10,445 nt of DNA. Source: Nostoc sp. CHAB 5834 (GTDB lineage: Bacteria; Cyanobacteriota; Cyanobacteriia; Cyanobacteriales; Nostocaceae). Below the pieces are notes generated by a model, which did no database searches, was not told where the DNA came from, and saw only the letters and a list, made by a program, of their open reading frames with translations. Positions 1 to 7,077 of the stretch are shown one piece after another (the first letter of the stretch is position 1; the number at the start of each line of letters is the position of its first letter). Location of the stretch: positions 1-10,445 of the forward strand of contig JAIVFU010000177.1 of the NCBI GenBank assembly GCA_020829485.1, read 5' to 3'. Both the position numbers and the translations under genes were made by a program.

Positions 1-600
1 CGCCTCCTTGGCCCGCGCGAAATCCATCGACTTGTTCAGCAGGGTGACGACATTGCCCTGGGCGGAATCGCCGATCAGGCCGAGCGCGTTTTCGATGCCC
101 GCGTCTCCGCCGCCCACGACGACGATATGCTCGTCGACGTATTCGGTCGGGTCATCCAGTGAGTACTGCACCGTCGGCAGGTCGGCCCCCGGAATGGTCA
201 GTCGGTTCGGGTTGCCCTGGGTCCCGATCGCCAGAACGATCGTCTCGGCGCGCAAGGTCTCCCCGTCCGCGAGGGCGATCTGGAAGTCGCCCTTCTGACC
301 GGTGATCGCGGTCGCCTCGGCCTGGTAGCGGACATTGACCGACGCCGCCGTCGTCTGGGCGCCCCAGCGATCCAGGATGACCTCGCGACGTCCGGCCTCG
401 AAATCGATGTCGGAACGGAGCACCAGTTGCGTCGGCGTCGCCATGATGTGCTTGCCGCGCTGGTAGCGAAAGATTGTGTCCGACAGCCGGTCGGTCTTTT
501 CGAGCAGGACGTGATCCATCCCGCGCGCCGCTGCTCGGGCGGCGGCGCTTAGTCCTGCGGGTCCAGACCCCAGGATGGCGACCTTGTGGACAGCCCCCAT
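1..600 (-). CDS. FAD/NAD(P)-binding oxidoreductase, N-terminal 200 residues (partial)
   Basis: The frame is open from ATG at 600 to the window edge, so only the first 200 residues are seen. An FAD-binding dinucleotide fold opens the protein (GSGPAG, residues 11-16, acidic E34 at the end of the second strand). An AIGTQGNP motif lies at 124-131, and a second dinucleotide fold, probably for NAD(P)H, at 163-168 (GGGDAG). This layout matches the thioredoxin-reductase-like class of pyridine nucleotide oxidoreductases. However, the visible part contains no cysteine at all, so the CxxC that thioredoxin reductase carries just before its second GxGxxA/G motif is absent. It is therefore not a classical TrxB. 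A ferredoxin/flavodoxin-type reductase, or the alphaproteobacterial multidomain proteins that carry extra cyclic-nucleotide or ferredoxin domains after this core, are better guesses. The start is supported by a GAGGAGG ribosome site directly upstream. The gene is divergent from ccmF. The family call is firm; substrate and partner are unknown. Confidence 0.85.
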   Translation of the reverse strand, partial: MGAVHKVAILGSGPAGLSAAARAAARGMDHVLLEKTDRLSDTIFRYQRGKHIMATPTQLVLRSDIDFEAGRREVILDRWGAQTTAASVNVRYQAEATAITGQKGDFQIALADGETLRAETIVLAIGTQGNPNRLTIPGADLPTVQYSLDDPTEYVDEHIVVVGGGDAGIENALGLIGDSAQGNVVTLLNKSMDFARAKEA

Positions 601-643
601 AGCCTCCTCGCCGTCCGCATCCCCCGCGCGGCGTTGCGGAAGC

Positions 644-678
644 TTTACCCATAACGCCGGTTGGGCATAACGTATACG
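644..678 (+). promoter_or_regulatory. Candidate ccmF promoter with CATAACG direct repeat
   Basis: The 107-bp divergent gap between the flavoprotein gene and ccmF holds a possible sigma70-like promoter facing ccmF: TTTACC at 644-649, a 16-bp spacer and CATAAC at 666-671, each matching the consensus at four of six bases. The heptamer CATAACG occurs twice (650-656 and 666-672), 16 bp apart, and the second copy runs into an 8-bp palindrome CGTATACG (671-678). The repeat could be a regulator site or chance; no known operator is recognised. Confidence 0.3.
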
Positions 679-707
679 CTCGTCGAGCGAGGGGGGTGGC
701 CGGAATC

Positions 708-2693
708 ATGAGCGCGGAAATCGGCTGTCTCGCGCTCATCCTGGCGTTCGTGCTTTCTCTTGTTCAGTCCGGCGTCGGTCTGTGGGGGGCCACGCGGGGC
801 GAGGCGTCACTGATGGCGCTGACCTGGATGGCGGCCACGCTGCAGGCCGTGTTCGTCAGCCTCGCCTTCGCCGCGCTCGCCTGGGCCTATGTGACGCTCG
901 ACTTCTCGGTCGCGCTGGTGGCCCAGCACAGCCACTCCACCCAGCCCCTGCCGTACCGGATCGCCGCGACCTGGGGCAGCCACGAGGGCTCGCTCGTGCT
1001 CTGGATTCTGATCCTGGCGCTGCACGGCGGCGCTCTGGTCCTGTTCGGCGGGACTCTGCGCGCGACGTTCCGGTCCAGGGTCCTGGCGGTGCAGGGGATG
1101 CTCGGCGCCGCCTTCCTGGGCTTCAGTCTGTTCACCTCGAACCCCTTCGAACGGCTGATGCCGGCCGCCTTAGAAGGGACGGAGCTCAATCCGCTGCTTC
1201 AGGATCCGGGGCTGATCACCCATCCCCCCTTGCTGTATCTCGGCTACGTCGGCTTCTCGATGGCCTTCGCGTTCGCCGTCGCCGCCCTGATCGAGGGTCG
1301 GGTCGATGCGGCCTGGGCGCGGTGGGTGCGACCGTGGGTGCTGCTGGCCTGGACGTCCCTGACGCTCGGTATCGCCCTGGGCAGCCACTGGGCCTACTAC
1401 GAGCTCGGTTGGGGCGGCTGGTGGTTCTGGGATCCGGTCGAGAACGCGTCGCTCATGCCGTGGCTTCTGGGCACCGCCCTGCTCCACAGCGCTCTCGTGC
1501 TCGAAAAGCGGGGGGCCCTGATCAGCTGGACGCTGCTGCTGGCGATCCTGACCTTCTCGCTCAGCCTGATCGGCACCTTCCTCGTACGGTCCGGCGTCCT
1601 GACCTCGGTCCACGCCTTCGCGGTCGATCCGACACGCGGGGGCTATGTGCTGGCCTTCACGGTCCTCGCGACCGGATCGGCGCTGGCCCTCTACGCCTGG
1701 CGGGCTCCGGCGATGCGGACGGGGGCCCTGTTCTCGCCTGTCTCGCGCGAAGCCGGGATGACGCTGAACAACCTGTTTCTGGTCGCCGCGACCGTGACCG
1801 TGTTCCTCGGCACCTTCTATCCGGTCTTCATCGACGTGATCGGCGACGAGACCATCTCGGTCGGGCCGCCCTACTATGCCCTGACGTTCGTACCCCTGTC
1901 CCTGCCGTTGCTGGCGGTGATGGGCTTTGGTCCCATGATGAACTGGAAGCGCGACCGGATCACCGACCTGGTCCGGCGTCTCATCTGGCCTCTGGGCCTG
2001 GCGGGTGTCGCCCTGATCGGTGGCGTGATCGTATTCGGCGTGAGCGAGGCGCTGGCCGCGCTCGGCATCGCGCTCGGCATATGGCTGGTCGCTGCCTCGG
2101 CCCTGGTGCTCCTGCGCCGCTGGAAGCTGGGCGCGCGCTCGCTTGCGGCTTCGCTGACCGCGGTCCGGACCACGCCGCGCGCGGTCTGGGCTGCAGCCCT
2201 CGCCCATCTCGGGATCGGCGTTCTGGCCATCGGCGTCAGCGCCATGTCGGCCTTCGGGCAGGACGCCGTGCTGCGCATGACACCGGGGGCCGTCACGACC
2301 TTCGCGGGTCGGACGATCACTCTGGACAGTCTGCAGCCCATCGTCGGACCTAACTACCGCGCCGACCGCGCGACCTTCGCGATCGCCGGAGGGGCTGGAC
2401 CCAGGACCCTGACGTCCGAACGACGGTTCTATCCGTCCAGCCAGGACCAGACCACCGAGGCGGGGATCGGCGGGACGATCCTCGGCAATCTGTACATCTC
2501 GGTCGGGGAAGGTGACCCCGGCGGCGCGGTCATCGTGCGGATGTGGTACCACCCCTTCGTCGGCTGGATATGGGGTGGGGCGGTTCTGATGGCGTTGGGC
2601 GGGGCAGTATCACTGTCTGACCGTCGGCTGCGCCTGGGTGCGCCATCGCGAGCCCCCTCGGTCGCCGCCGCTCCGCTGGCGGTGCCGACATGA
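708..2693 (+). CDS. ccmF: Cytochrome c-type biogenesis protein CcmF (haem lyase subunit)
   Basis: A 661-residue polytopic inner-membrane protein, a normal length for CcmF. With CcmH and CcmI it forms the System I haem lyase, which takes haem from CcmE and attaches it to the CxxCH site of apocytochrome c in the periplasm. The tryptophan-rich WWD haem-handling segment is intact (WWFWDPVEN, about 238-246). The four conserved histidines are present: H172 (in THPPLL), H260 (ALLHSA), H302 (SVHAFA) and H500 (AHLGIG). They correspond to E. coli H173, H261, H303 and H491. I chose ATG 708 because MSAEIGCLALIL matches the usual CcmF N terminus. An in-frame GTG at 696 lies inside the G-rich tract that probably serves as ribosome site. 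It is the first gene of the ccmFGHI operon, and its stop overlaps the ccmG start (ATGA). ccmE, often found directly upstream of ccmF, is absent here. Confidence 0.97.
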   Translation: MSAEIGCLALILAFVLSLVQSGVGLWGATRGEASLMALTWMAATLQAVFVSLAFAALAWAYVTLDFSVALVAQHSHSTQPLPYRIAATWGSHEGSLVLWILILALHGGALVLFGGTLRATFRSRVLAVQGMLGAAFLGFSLFTSNPFERLMPAALEGTELNPLLQDPGLITHPPLLYLGYVGFSMAFAFAVAALIEGRVDAAWARWVRPWVLLAWTSLTLGIALGSHWAYYELGWGGWWFWDPVENASLMPWLLGTALLHSALVLEKRGALISWTLLLAILTFSLSLIGTFLVRSGVLTSVHAFAVDPTRGGYVLAFTVLATGSALALYAWRAPAMRTGALFSPVSREAGMTLNNLFLVAATVTVFLGTFYPVFIDVIGDETISVGPPYYALTFVPLSLPLLAVMGFGPMMNWKRDRITDLVRRLIWPLGLAGVALIGGVIVFGVSEALAALGIALGIWLVAASALVLLRRWKLGARSLAASLTAVRTTPRAVWAAALAHLGIGVLAIGVSAMSAFGQDAVLRMTPGAVTTFAGRTITLDSLQPIVGPNYRADRATFAIAGGAGPRTLTSERRFYPSSQDQTTEAGIGGTILGNLYISVGEGDPGGAVIVRMWYHPFVGWIWGGAVLMALGGAVSLSDRRLRLGAPSRAPSVAAAPLAVPT

Positions 2694-3244
2694 AGCGTCC
2701 CTCGCTCCGCGCGATCGGTTTCGCCACCCCGGTGGTGGGGTTTCTGGTCGTCGCCGTCCTGCTGGGCATGGGACTGCGGCGAGATCCCGCGATCCTGCCG
2801 TCGATGCTGATCGGCCAGCCGTTGCCAGCATTCGACCTTCAAAACGCGCCCGGCCGGACCCAGGGCCGGCCCCTGGCTTCCTCCGACCTGAACGGAGAGC
2901 CGACCCTGCTGAACGTCTTCGCCTCCTGGTGCGTGTCGTGCCGGGTGGAGCACCCCCTGCTGATGCGGCTGGCGCGAGACGGAGAGCCTTTGCACGGTCT
3001 GAACTGGAAGGACGGCGAGCGCGACGGGACCCGGTGGCTCGCCGAGTTCGGCGATCCCTACGACCGGGTCGGCCACGATCCGAGCGGCCGCACCGGCATC
3101 GACCTGGGCGTGACCGGTGCGCCCGAGACCTTCGTCATCGATCGGCACGGCGTGGTCCGCTATCGCCACGTCGGCCCGATTACCGACGCGGTCTGGACCG
3201 AAACCCTGGCTCCGATGCTGGCCGACCTCAGGGCCGAGCCATGA
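2690..3244 (+). CDS. ccmG: Thiol:disulfide interchange protein CcmG/DsbE
   Basis: A 184-residue membrane-anchored periplasmic thioredoxin-fold protein. It supplies reducing power to the apocytochrome c haem-binding cysteines, directly or through CcmH, before haem ligation. One N-terminal membrane segment lies at about 10-29, followed by the thioredoxin domain. The redox site is FASWCVSC with C81 and C84, followed by RVEHPLL, which is typical of the family. The central dipeptide is Val-Ser rather than the commoner Ala/Val-Pro. The central LNWKDG stretch, the FGDPY motif and the GAPETF loop carrying the cis-proline are all family hallmarks. It overlaps ccmF at its start and ccmH at its stop by four bases each, which suggests translational coupling. 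Identification is firm. Confidence 0.96.
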   Translation: MKRPSLRAIGFATPVVGFLVVAVLLGMGLRRDPAILPSMLIGQPLPAFDLQNAPGRTQGRPLASSDLNGEPTLLNVFASWCVSCRVEHPLLMRLARDGEPLHGLNWKDGERDGTRWLAEFGDPYDRVGHDPSGRTGIDLGVTGAPETFVIDRHGVVRYRHVGPITDAVWTETLAPMLADLRAEP

Positions 3245-3708
3245 GGCGTCTGCTCGCGATCCTCCTGATCATCCTGTCGGCCGGCCCGGCCTGGGCCGTG
3301 CTGCCCGAGGAGCAGCTGTCCGACCCGGCTCTGGAGGCCCGAGCGCGCCAGATCAGCCGCGATCTGCGCTGCGTCGTCTGCCAGAATCAGTCGATCGACG
3401 AGTCCGATGCGCCCCTGGCGGCCGACCTTCGCGTGCTGGTTCGCGAGCGGCTGCTGGCCGGGGACACGGACGCCGAGGCCAAGGCCTATCTGGTCGACCG
3501 CTACGGTGACTATGTCCTGCTCAAGCCCGCGTTCGACGGCGGCACGGTTCTGCTCTGGCTGGGGCCCCTGCTGGCGCTGGTCCTGGGTGGACTGGGCGTG
3601 GGCACCTACTGGCGTGGCCGGGCGTCGGCGGGGCCGGTTGACCCCACCCCGCTGGCGCCGGACGAACGGCGACGTCTCGACGCCCTGCTCAAGGATGACC
3701 GGCTGTGA
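3241..3708 (+). CDS. ccmH: Cytochrome c-type biogenesis protein CcmH
   Basis: A 155-residue periplasmic thiol-oxidoreductase subunit of the haem lyase, corresponding to the short CcmH/CcmL/CycL type. It has a signal peptide (about 1-19, ending in AWA), the diagnostic LRCVVCQNQS motif (C44 and C47) and the following acidic helix SIDESDAPLAADLR. A single transmembrane segment at about 102-123 and a short cytoplasmic tail follow. In the family this pair of cysteines forms a mixed disulfide with apocytochrome c or is reduced by CcmG. The start at ATG 3241 is chosen because it gives the signal peptide directly and an ATGA overlap with ccmG; the same frame is open further upstream, but that part has no CcmH features. 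The stop overlaps the GTG start of ccmI. Confidence 0.96.
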   Translation: MRRLLAILLIILSAGPAWAVLPEEQLSDPALEARARQISRDLRCVVCQNQSIDESDAPLAADLRVLVRERLLAGDTDAEAKAYLVDRYGDYVLLKPAFDGGTVLLWLGPLLALVLGGLGVGTYWRGRASAGPVDPTPLAPDERRRLDALLKDDRL

Positions 3709-4892
3709 CTCTCTGGATCGTGCTGACCGTTCTTGTCTCCTTGGCGGCGGTCGGCCTGGTGGTCCCGTTGATCCGGCCGCGCCCGAAGACAGAAGCGGCC
3801 ACGACGCCGGTGGGAATCCTGAAGGATCAACTGGCGGAGCTGGATACGCAGGTCGCCTCCGGGGCGATGTCCGAAAGCGACGCCGGGCGGCTCCGCATCG
3901 AGATCGAGCGCCGCATGTTGTCGGAGGCTGGTGGTGCCGAACCCGAAGCACGGCCTTTGGGGGACAGGACGACGTTGCGTCTGGCGCTGGGCCTTGCGGC
4001 GGTCGTCGCCATCAGCGGGACCCTGCTGTACGCCTTCATGGGCAACCCCGGCGTGCCGGGCGCAAGTCGACAGGCTGCGCTGTCCCCGGTTTCGGACCCA
4101 GGAGCTGCGACGCATCCCGGCGGGGACGTCACCGCGATGATCGCGCAGCTGGAGACGGCGGTGCAGCGCAACGATCGCGACGTCGAGAGCTGGCGGCTCC
4201 TGGGCTGGTCCTACTTTCAGACCGGCCGGTTCGACGAGGCCGCACAGGCCTATGGGCGAGCCGCCGCCCTGGACCCCCGCGACGCCAACCATCCCTCGTC
4301 TCAGGGCGAGGCCCTGGTTCAGGCGGCCGGCGGGCAGGTGACCCCTGCCGCCGCCGCGGCCTTCAATGCGGCGACTGCGATCGATCCGAACGACCCCCGG
4401 GCGCGCTATTTCCTCGCGGTCCGCAAGGATCAGTCCGGCGACCGGGACGGGGCCATGGCGGACTGGATCTCGATCGTCAACGCGGCCCCGCCCGGCGCGC
4501 CCTGGGCCGGAGAGGTCAGGCGTTTCGTCGAGGACGTGGCCCGCGAGCGCGGCATCGACATCTCCGGTCGTCTCACGCCCGCGACGACCGACCCGGCTGT
4601 CGGATCACCGGGGCCAGACGCTGCACAGGTCGCGGCGGCGGCAGCGATGGATCCGGCCGACCGCGACGCCATGGTTCTCGGCATGGTCGAAAGCCTCGAG
4701 GCGAGGCTTCGGACGCAACCACGGGATGCCGAGGGCTGGGTGCGGTTGATGCGGGCGCGCATGGTCCTCGGTGACACCGCAGCGGCGGCCCGCGCCTACG
4801 CCTCGGCCCAGGCGGCGTTCATCGACAACGCGGCAGAACGCGAGCGACTGGCTCAGGCCGCTCTTGGACTCGGCGTCCCAGGCGTGTCGTAG
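3705..4892 (+). CDS. ccmI: Cytochrome c biogenesis protein CcmI (TPR chaperone)
   Basis: A 395-residue membrane protein that in this family holds the C-terminal helix of apocytochrome c and presents it to CcmF/CcmH. The first transmembrane helix is at about 2-22 and is followed by a charged cytoplasmic loop with the typical LKDQLAELD and RIEIERRML helices. The second helix is at about 91-112. A periplasmic region of tetratricopeptide repeats follows; the clearest repeat is at about 159-193 (ESWRLLGWSYFQTGRFDEAA), with others around 215-262 and a C-terminal one near 330-370. It starts with GTG in a GTGA overlap with the ccmH stop. The low-complexity linker rich in Ala, Pro and Asp at about 285-312 separates the two TPR blocks. 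It is the last gene of the operon; no clear terminator follows. Confidence 0.93.
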   Translation: MTLWIVLTVLVSLAAVGLVVPLIRPRPKTEAATTPVGILKDQLAELDTQVASGAMSESDAGRLRIEIERRMLSEAGGAEPEARPLGDRTTLRLALGLAAVVAISGTLLYAFMGNPGVPGASRQAALSPVSDPGAATHPGGDVTAMIAQLETAVQRNDRDVESWRLLGWSYFQTGRFDEAAQAYGRAAALDPRDANHPSSQGEALVQAAGGQVTPAAAAAFNAATAIDPNDPRARYFLAVRKDQSGDRDGAMADWISIVNAAPPGAPWAGEVRRFVEDVARERGIDISGRLTPATTDPAVGSPGPDAAQVAAAAAMDPADRDAMVLGMVESLEARLRTQPRDAEGWVRLMRARMVLGDTAAAARAYASAQAAFIDNAAERERLAQAALGLGVPGVS

Positions 4893-4955
4893 GAAGACCG
4901 CCCCTTTCGTCGCTCGCAAGCTGTGCAGTGCGTCGATCCGTCAACAACGTGGTCG

Positions 4956-5003
4956 CCTTGGGCGGCGTTCCACCCTCCCACAAACGTCAGTTGTCGCCCA
5001 AGG
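4956..5003. repeat. Inverted repeat downstream of ccmI
   Basis: The 157-bp gap between ccmI and the next gene contains CCTTGGGCG (4956-4964) and its exact complement CGCCCAAGG (4995-5003), separated by 30 bases. The loop is long and no T-run follows, so it is not a standard intrinsic terminator. CCGTCAAC also occurs twice nearby (4938-4945 and 5023-5030). It may be a regulator site or a weak transcript structure. No convincing promoter was seen for the gene that follows. Confidence 0.3.
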
Positions 5004-5049
5004 TGATCGGGATGTTGGCGACCCGTCAACGCGGACGTGAAAACCGGAC

Positions 5050-5529
5050 ATGACCTCTTCACTGAATCCGATCGGAAATCGCGCGGCCCTGTCGGCCGTC
5101 ATGCCTTCGATCCTGCTGCACGAAGGTGTGTGGGAGGGGACCTATCGTCACGTCGACGCCGACGGCCGGTTGATCGACCGGCATCAGACGCGGGTTGTCT
5201 GCACCTTCCCCGATGAAGGCCCCTACGCCTACGTCCAGTCCAACACCTTCACCTGGGAAGATGGCCGGATCTATCAGGTCGACCTGCCGGGCATCCTGTC
5301 CGGCGACCGGCTTCACTGGGACACGGAGACTTTCCACGGCACCGCCTGGGAAGCCGGAGACGGCGTCGTCCTGTTGAACCTCGCCCGCTACGACGAACCC
5401 GGCGCGCGGTTCTTCGAGAAGATCGTCATGGGCCAGAGCGGCGACCACCGGTCCCGCACCTGGCAGTGGTTCCGGGACGGTCGCCTTTACAAGCGGACCC
5501 TCTGCGACGAGCAGCGGGTCTCCCGGTGA
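5050..5529 (+). CDS. Small soluble protein, DUF3598/lipocalin-like
   Basis: A 159-residue cytoplasmic protein with no signal peptide or membrane segment. From about residue 24 the sequence alternates short beta strands: HEGVWEGTYRHVD, a strand with RVVCTFP, NTFTWEDGRIYQVDLP, LHWDTETF, GDGVVLLNLAR, and a C-terminal TWQWFRDGRLYKRTLCDEQRV. This pattern resembles DUF3598 proteins, which have a lipocalin-like barrel and are, from memory, often found beside aromatic-catabolism genes in alphaproteobacteria. The molecular function of these proteins is not known; binding of a small hydrophobic or aromatic compound is a guess from the fold. ATG 5050 has only a weak ribosome site (CCGGA). ATG 5101, just before the conserved region, is the alternative start and would shorten it by 17 residues. 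It converges on the MFS transporter gene. The gene is probably real; the family name is a moderate-confidence call. Confidence 0.7.
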   Translation: MTSSLNPIGNRAALSAVMPSILLHEGVWEGTYRHVDADGRLIDRHQTRVVCTFPDEGPYAYVQSNTFTWEDGRIYQVDLPGILSGDRLHWDTETFHGTAWEAGDGVVLLNLARYDEPGARFFEKIVMGQSGDHRSRTWQWFRDGRLYKRTLCDEQRVSR

Positions 5530-5665
5530 CGCTGGCGATCGAGGCGCTTACCCTGATCGGGTTGTCGATAGACAAACGACCGCTGGCAGACAGGCAAGGC
5601 GACCAGACGTCGGGCCTTTCAGATCCTCCGGGCGCTACGCACCCCCTTTGGCCAGCAATCAGCTT

Positions 5666-5681
5666 GGGCTGAGGATAGCCC
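5666..5681. terminator. Weak hairpin between convergent genes
   Basis: The 159-bp gap 5530-5688 separates the converging DUF3598-like and MFS genes. A short hairpin GGGCT/AGCCC with a six-base loop lies just past the MFS stop. It has a five-pair stem and no T-run on either strand, so any role in ending transcription is tentative. I saw nothing else in this gap. Confidence 0.2.
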
Positions 5682-5688
5682 CGCCGAG

Positions 5689-7011
5689 CTAGGTCGGACC
5701 GTCGGGCCCGGCTTCCGCGATGCGCCCGCGTGCCAGGAACAGCATCAGGGCCGCGAGGGTGGCGGCCGTGCCCATGATGATCGACACCGTGGGCAGCGAC
5801 CAGCCGGCCTGGAACAGGAAGCCCGCGATCACCGGGGCCAGGGCCGCGCCCCCTCGGCCGAGGCCGATGATGAAGCCGGTGGCTGTGGCGCGCAGCTGGG
5901 TCGGGAAGGACTGGGCCACGATGGCGTACAGTCCCACGATCGGCGCATTGGTGAAGAAGCCGGCCACCGCCGCCGCGATCGAGATGTGCTGCAGCGTCTG
6001 CCATCCCTGACCGAAGACGATGACGGCCACGGTCGAGGCCAGCATGGCGGCGATGGTCAGGGCCGTGACCCGCGCCTTCAGCGTCAACAGGCCGAGGGTG
6101 AGGGCCCCGAGCGATCCGCCGATACTGGCCCAGACCAGCACCCCCGCCGCCGTGGGCGGAGGGAAGCCCATGTCCACCACGATCTTCGGGATCCATTTGA
6201 TGATGTAGTAGAAGGTGATGATGTGCATGAAGTAGGACACGGCCAGCAGCATCGCGAGGGCGGCGAACCGCCTGGAGAACAGCAGCGGCAGGCCGGCTTT
6301 CGGCTTGATTGCGGGCACATCGGGCAGGGCGTCGATGGCGGCGTGGCCCATCCGCTTCAGGGTCTTGTTGATGCGCTCCAGCGCGCCGGGCGAGCGTTTG
6401 TGCATCTCGAAGGCGATGGATTCGGGAGCCAGCCACAGGACCAGGGGAATGAAGGCTGCGGTCGCGACCCCGCCCAGAATGAAGACCGCGGGCCAGTCGT
6501 AAATCTTCAGGAGCTGGCCGGAGATCAGGCCGCCGATCACCGATCCGATCGGTAGTCCGGCAGACATCAGCACGACGCAGAGCGCGCGGCGCTTGGCGTT
6601 GGCCGCCTCCGCCACCGCCGCGTTGATCGAGGCAAGCATGCCCCCGATGCCCAACCCCGTGATGACGCGATAGACGCACAGGGTGGTGATATCGGTCGCC
6701 GTCGAGGCGGCGAACATGCCGCCCGACATGACCAGAAGGCAGCCGAGGATGGTCTTTCGGCGTCCGATGGCGTCGGCGACATTGCCGAGCAGAAGCGAGC
6801 CGAACGCCATGCCGATCAGCTCCATCGACAGGACGATGCCGAGGGCGGCACGGTCAATGCCCCAGTCCGCGGCGATGCCGGGCGAGGCGTAGCTGATGGA
6901 CAGGACGTCGAACCCGTCCAGCGCGTTCAGTCCGACCATCAGGAAGACGGCGGTCCACTGAAAGCGCGACATGCGCGCCTGATCGACGATCTCGCGTGGA
7001 TCCCTCACCAT
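5689..7011 (-). CDS. MFS transporter, aromatic acid:H+ symporter (AAHS) type
   Basis: A 440-residue inner-membrane carrier with the twelve-helix pattern of the major facilitator superfamily, a normal length for PcaK/VanK/BenK-type symporters. The first helix carries LDGFDVLS, with the DGFD motif (32-35) characteristic of the AAHS family. The loop between helices 2 and 3 has the MFS signature GNVADAIGRRKT (76-87), and a GLGIGGMLA motif follows in helix 4. The inferred role is proton-coupled uptake of an aromatic carboxylate, probably the methoxylated substrate of the O-demethylase encoded nearby. ATG 7011 is supported by GGGAGG seven bases upstream. It lies 66 bp downstream of purU on the same strand and is probably co-transcribed with metF and purU. 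The exact substrate cannot be read from the sequence. Confidence 0.9.
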   Translation of the reverse strand: MVRDPREIVDQARMSRFQWTAVFLMVGLNALDGFDVLSISYASPGIAADWGIDRAALGIVLSMELIGMAFGSLLLGNVADAIGRRKTILGCLLVMSGGMFAASTATDITTLCVYRVITGLGIGGMLASINAAVAEAANAKRRALCVVLMSAGLPIGSVIGGLISGQLLKIYDWPAVFILGGVATAAFIPLVLWLAPESIAFEMHKRSPGALERINKTLKRMGHAAIDALPDVPAIKPKAGLPLLFSRRFAALAMLLAVSYFMHIITFYYIIKWIPKIVVDMGFPPPTAAGVLVWASIGGSLGALTLGLLTLKARVTALTIAAMLASTVAVIVFGQGWQTLQHISIAAAVAGFFTNAPIVGLYAIVAQSFPTQLRATATGFIIGLGRGGAALAPVIAGFLFQAGWSLPTVSIIMGTAATLAALMLFLARGRIAEAGPDGPT

Positions 7012-7027
7012 TTACCGACCTCCCGTG

Positions 7028-7046
7028 GCGACCGCTGACGGGTCGC
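7028..7046 (-). repeat. Inverted repeat in the purU-MFS gap
   Basis: GCGACC and GGTCGC form a perfect six-pair stem with a seven-base loop in the 66-bp spacer between purU and the transporter gene. It lies just upstream of the transporter's GGGAGG ribosome site. It has no T-run, so it is not an intrinsic terminator. It could stabilise the mRNA end of purU or lower expression of the transporter relative to the enzymes; it may also be chance in GC-rich DNA. Confidence 0.3.
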
Positions 7047-7077
7047 TTGATGTATGCTTACCAGAACCGTCCGCCGT

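Noticed and set aside
782..2353. Long plus-strand open frame of 523 codons inside ccmF
   Set aside because: It lies entirely within ccmF in another frame, its composition is Arg/Gly/Asp/Pro-rich with no domain signs, and such frames arise by GC-rich codon bias.
1170..2552. Long minus-strand open frame of 460 codons antisense to ccmF
   Set aside because: It is antisense to a gene with all family motifs, is rich in Arg, Gln and Gly, and shows no recognisable domain.
2638..3240. Upstream in-frame extension of ccmH
   Set aside because: It lies over ccmG in another frame; the ATG at 3241 gives the expected signal peptide and family length.
4893..5049. Intrinsic terminator after ccmI
   Set aside because: The inverted repeat present has a 30-base loop and no T-run.
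5426..6679. Minus-strand open frame of 417 codons overlapping the MFS gene
   Set aside because: It is a shifted frame of the transporter with no hydrophobic segments or motifs; the transporter frame carries the family signatures.
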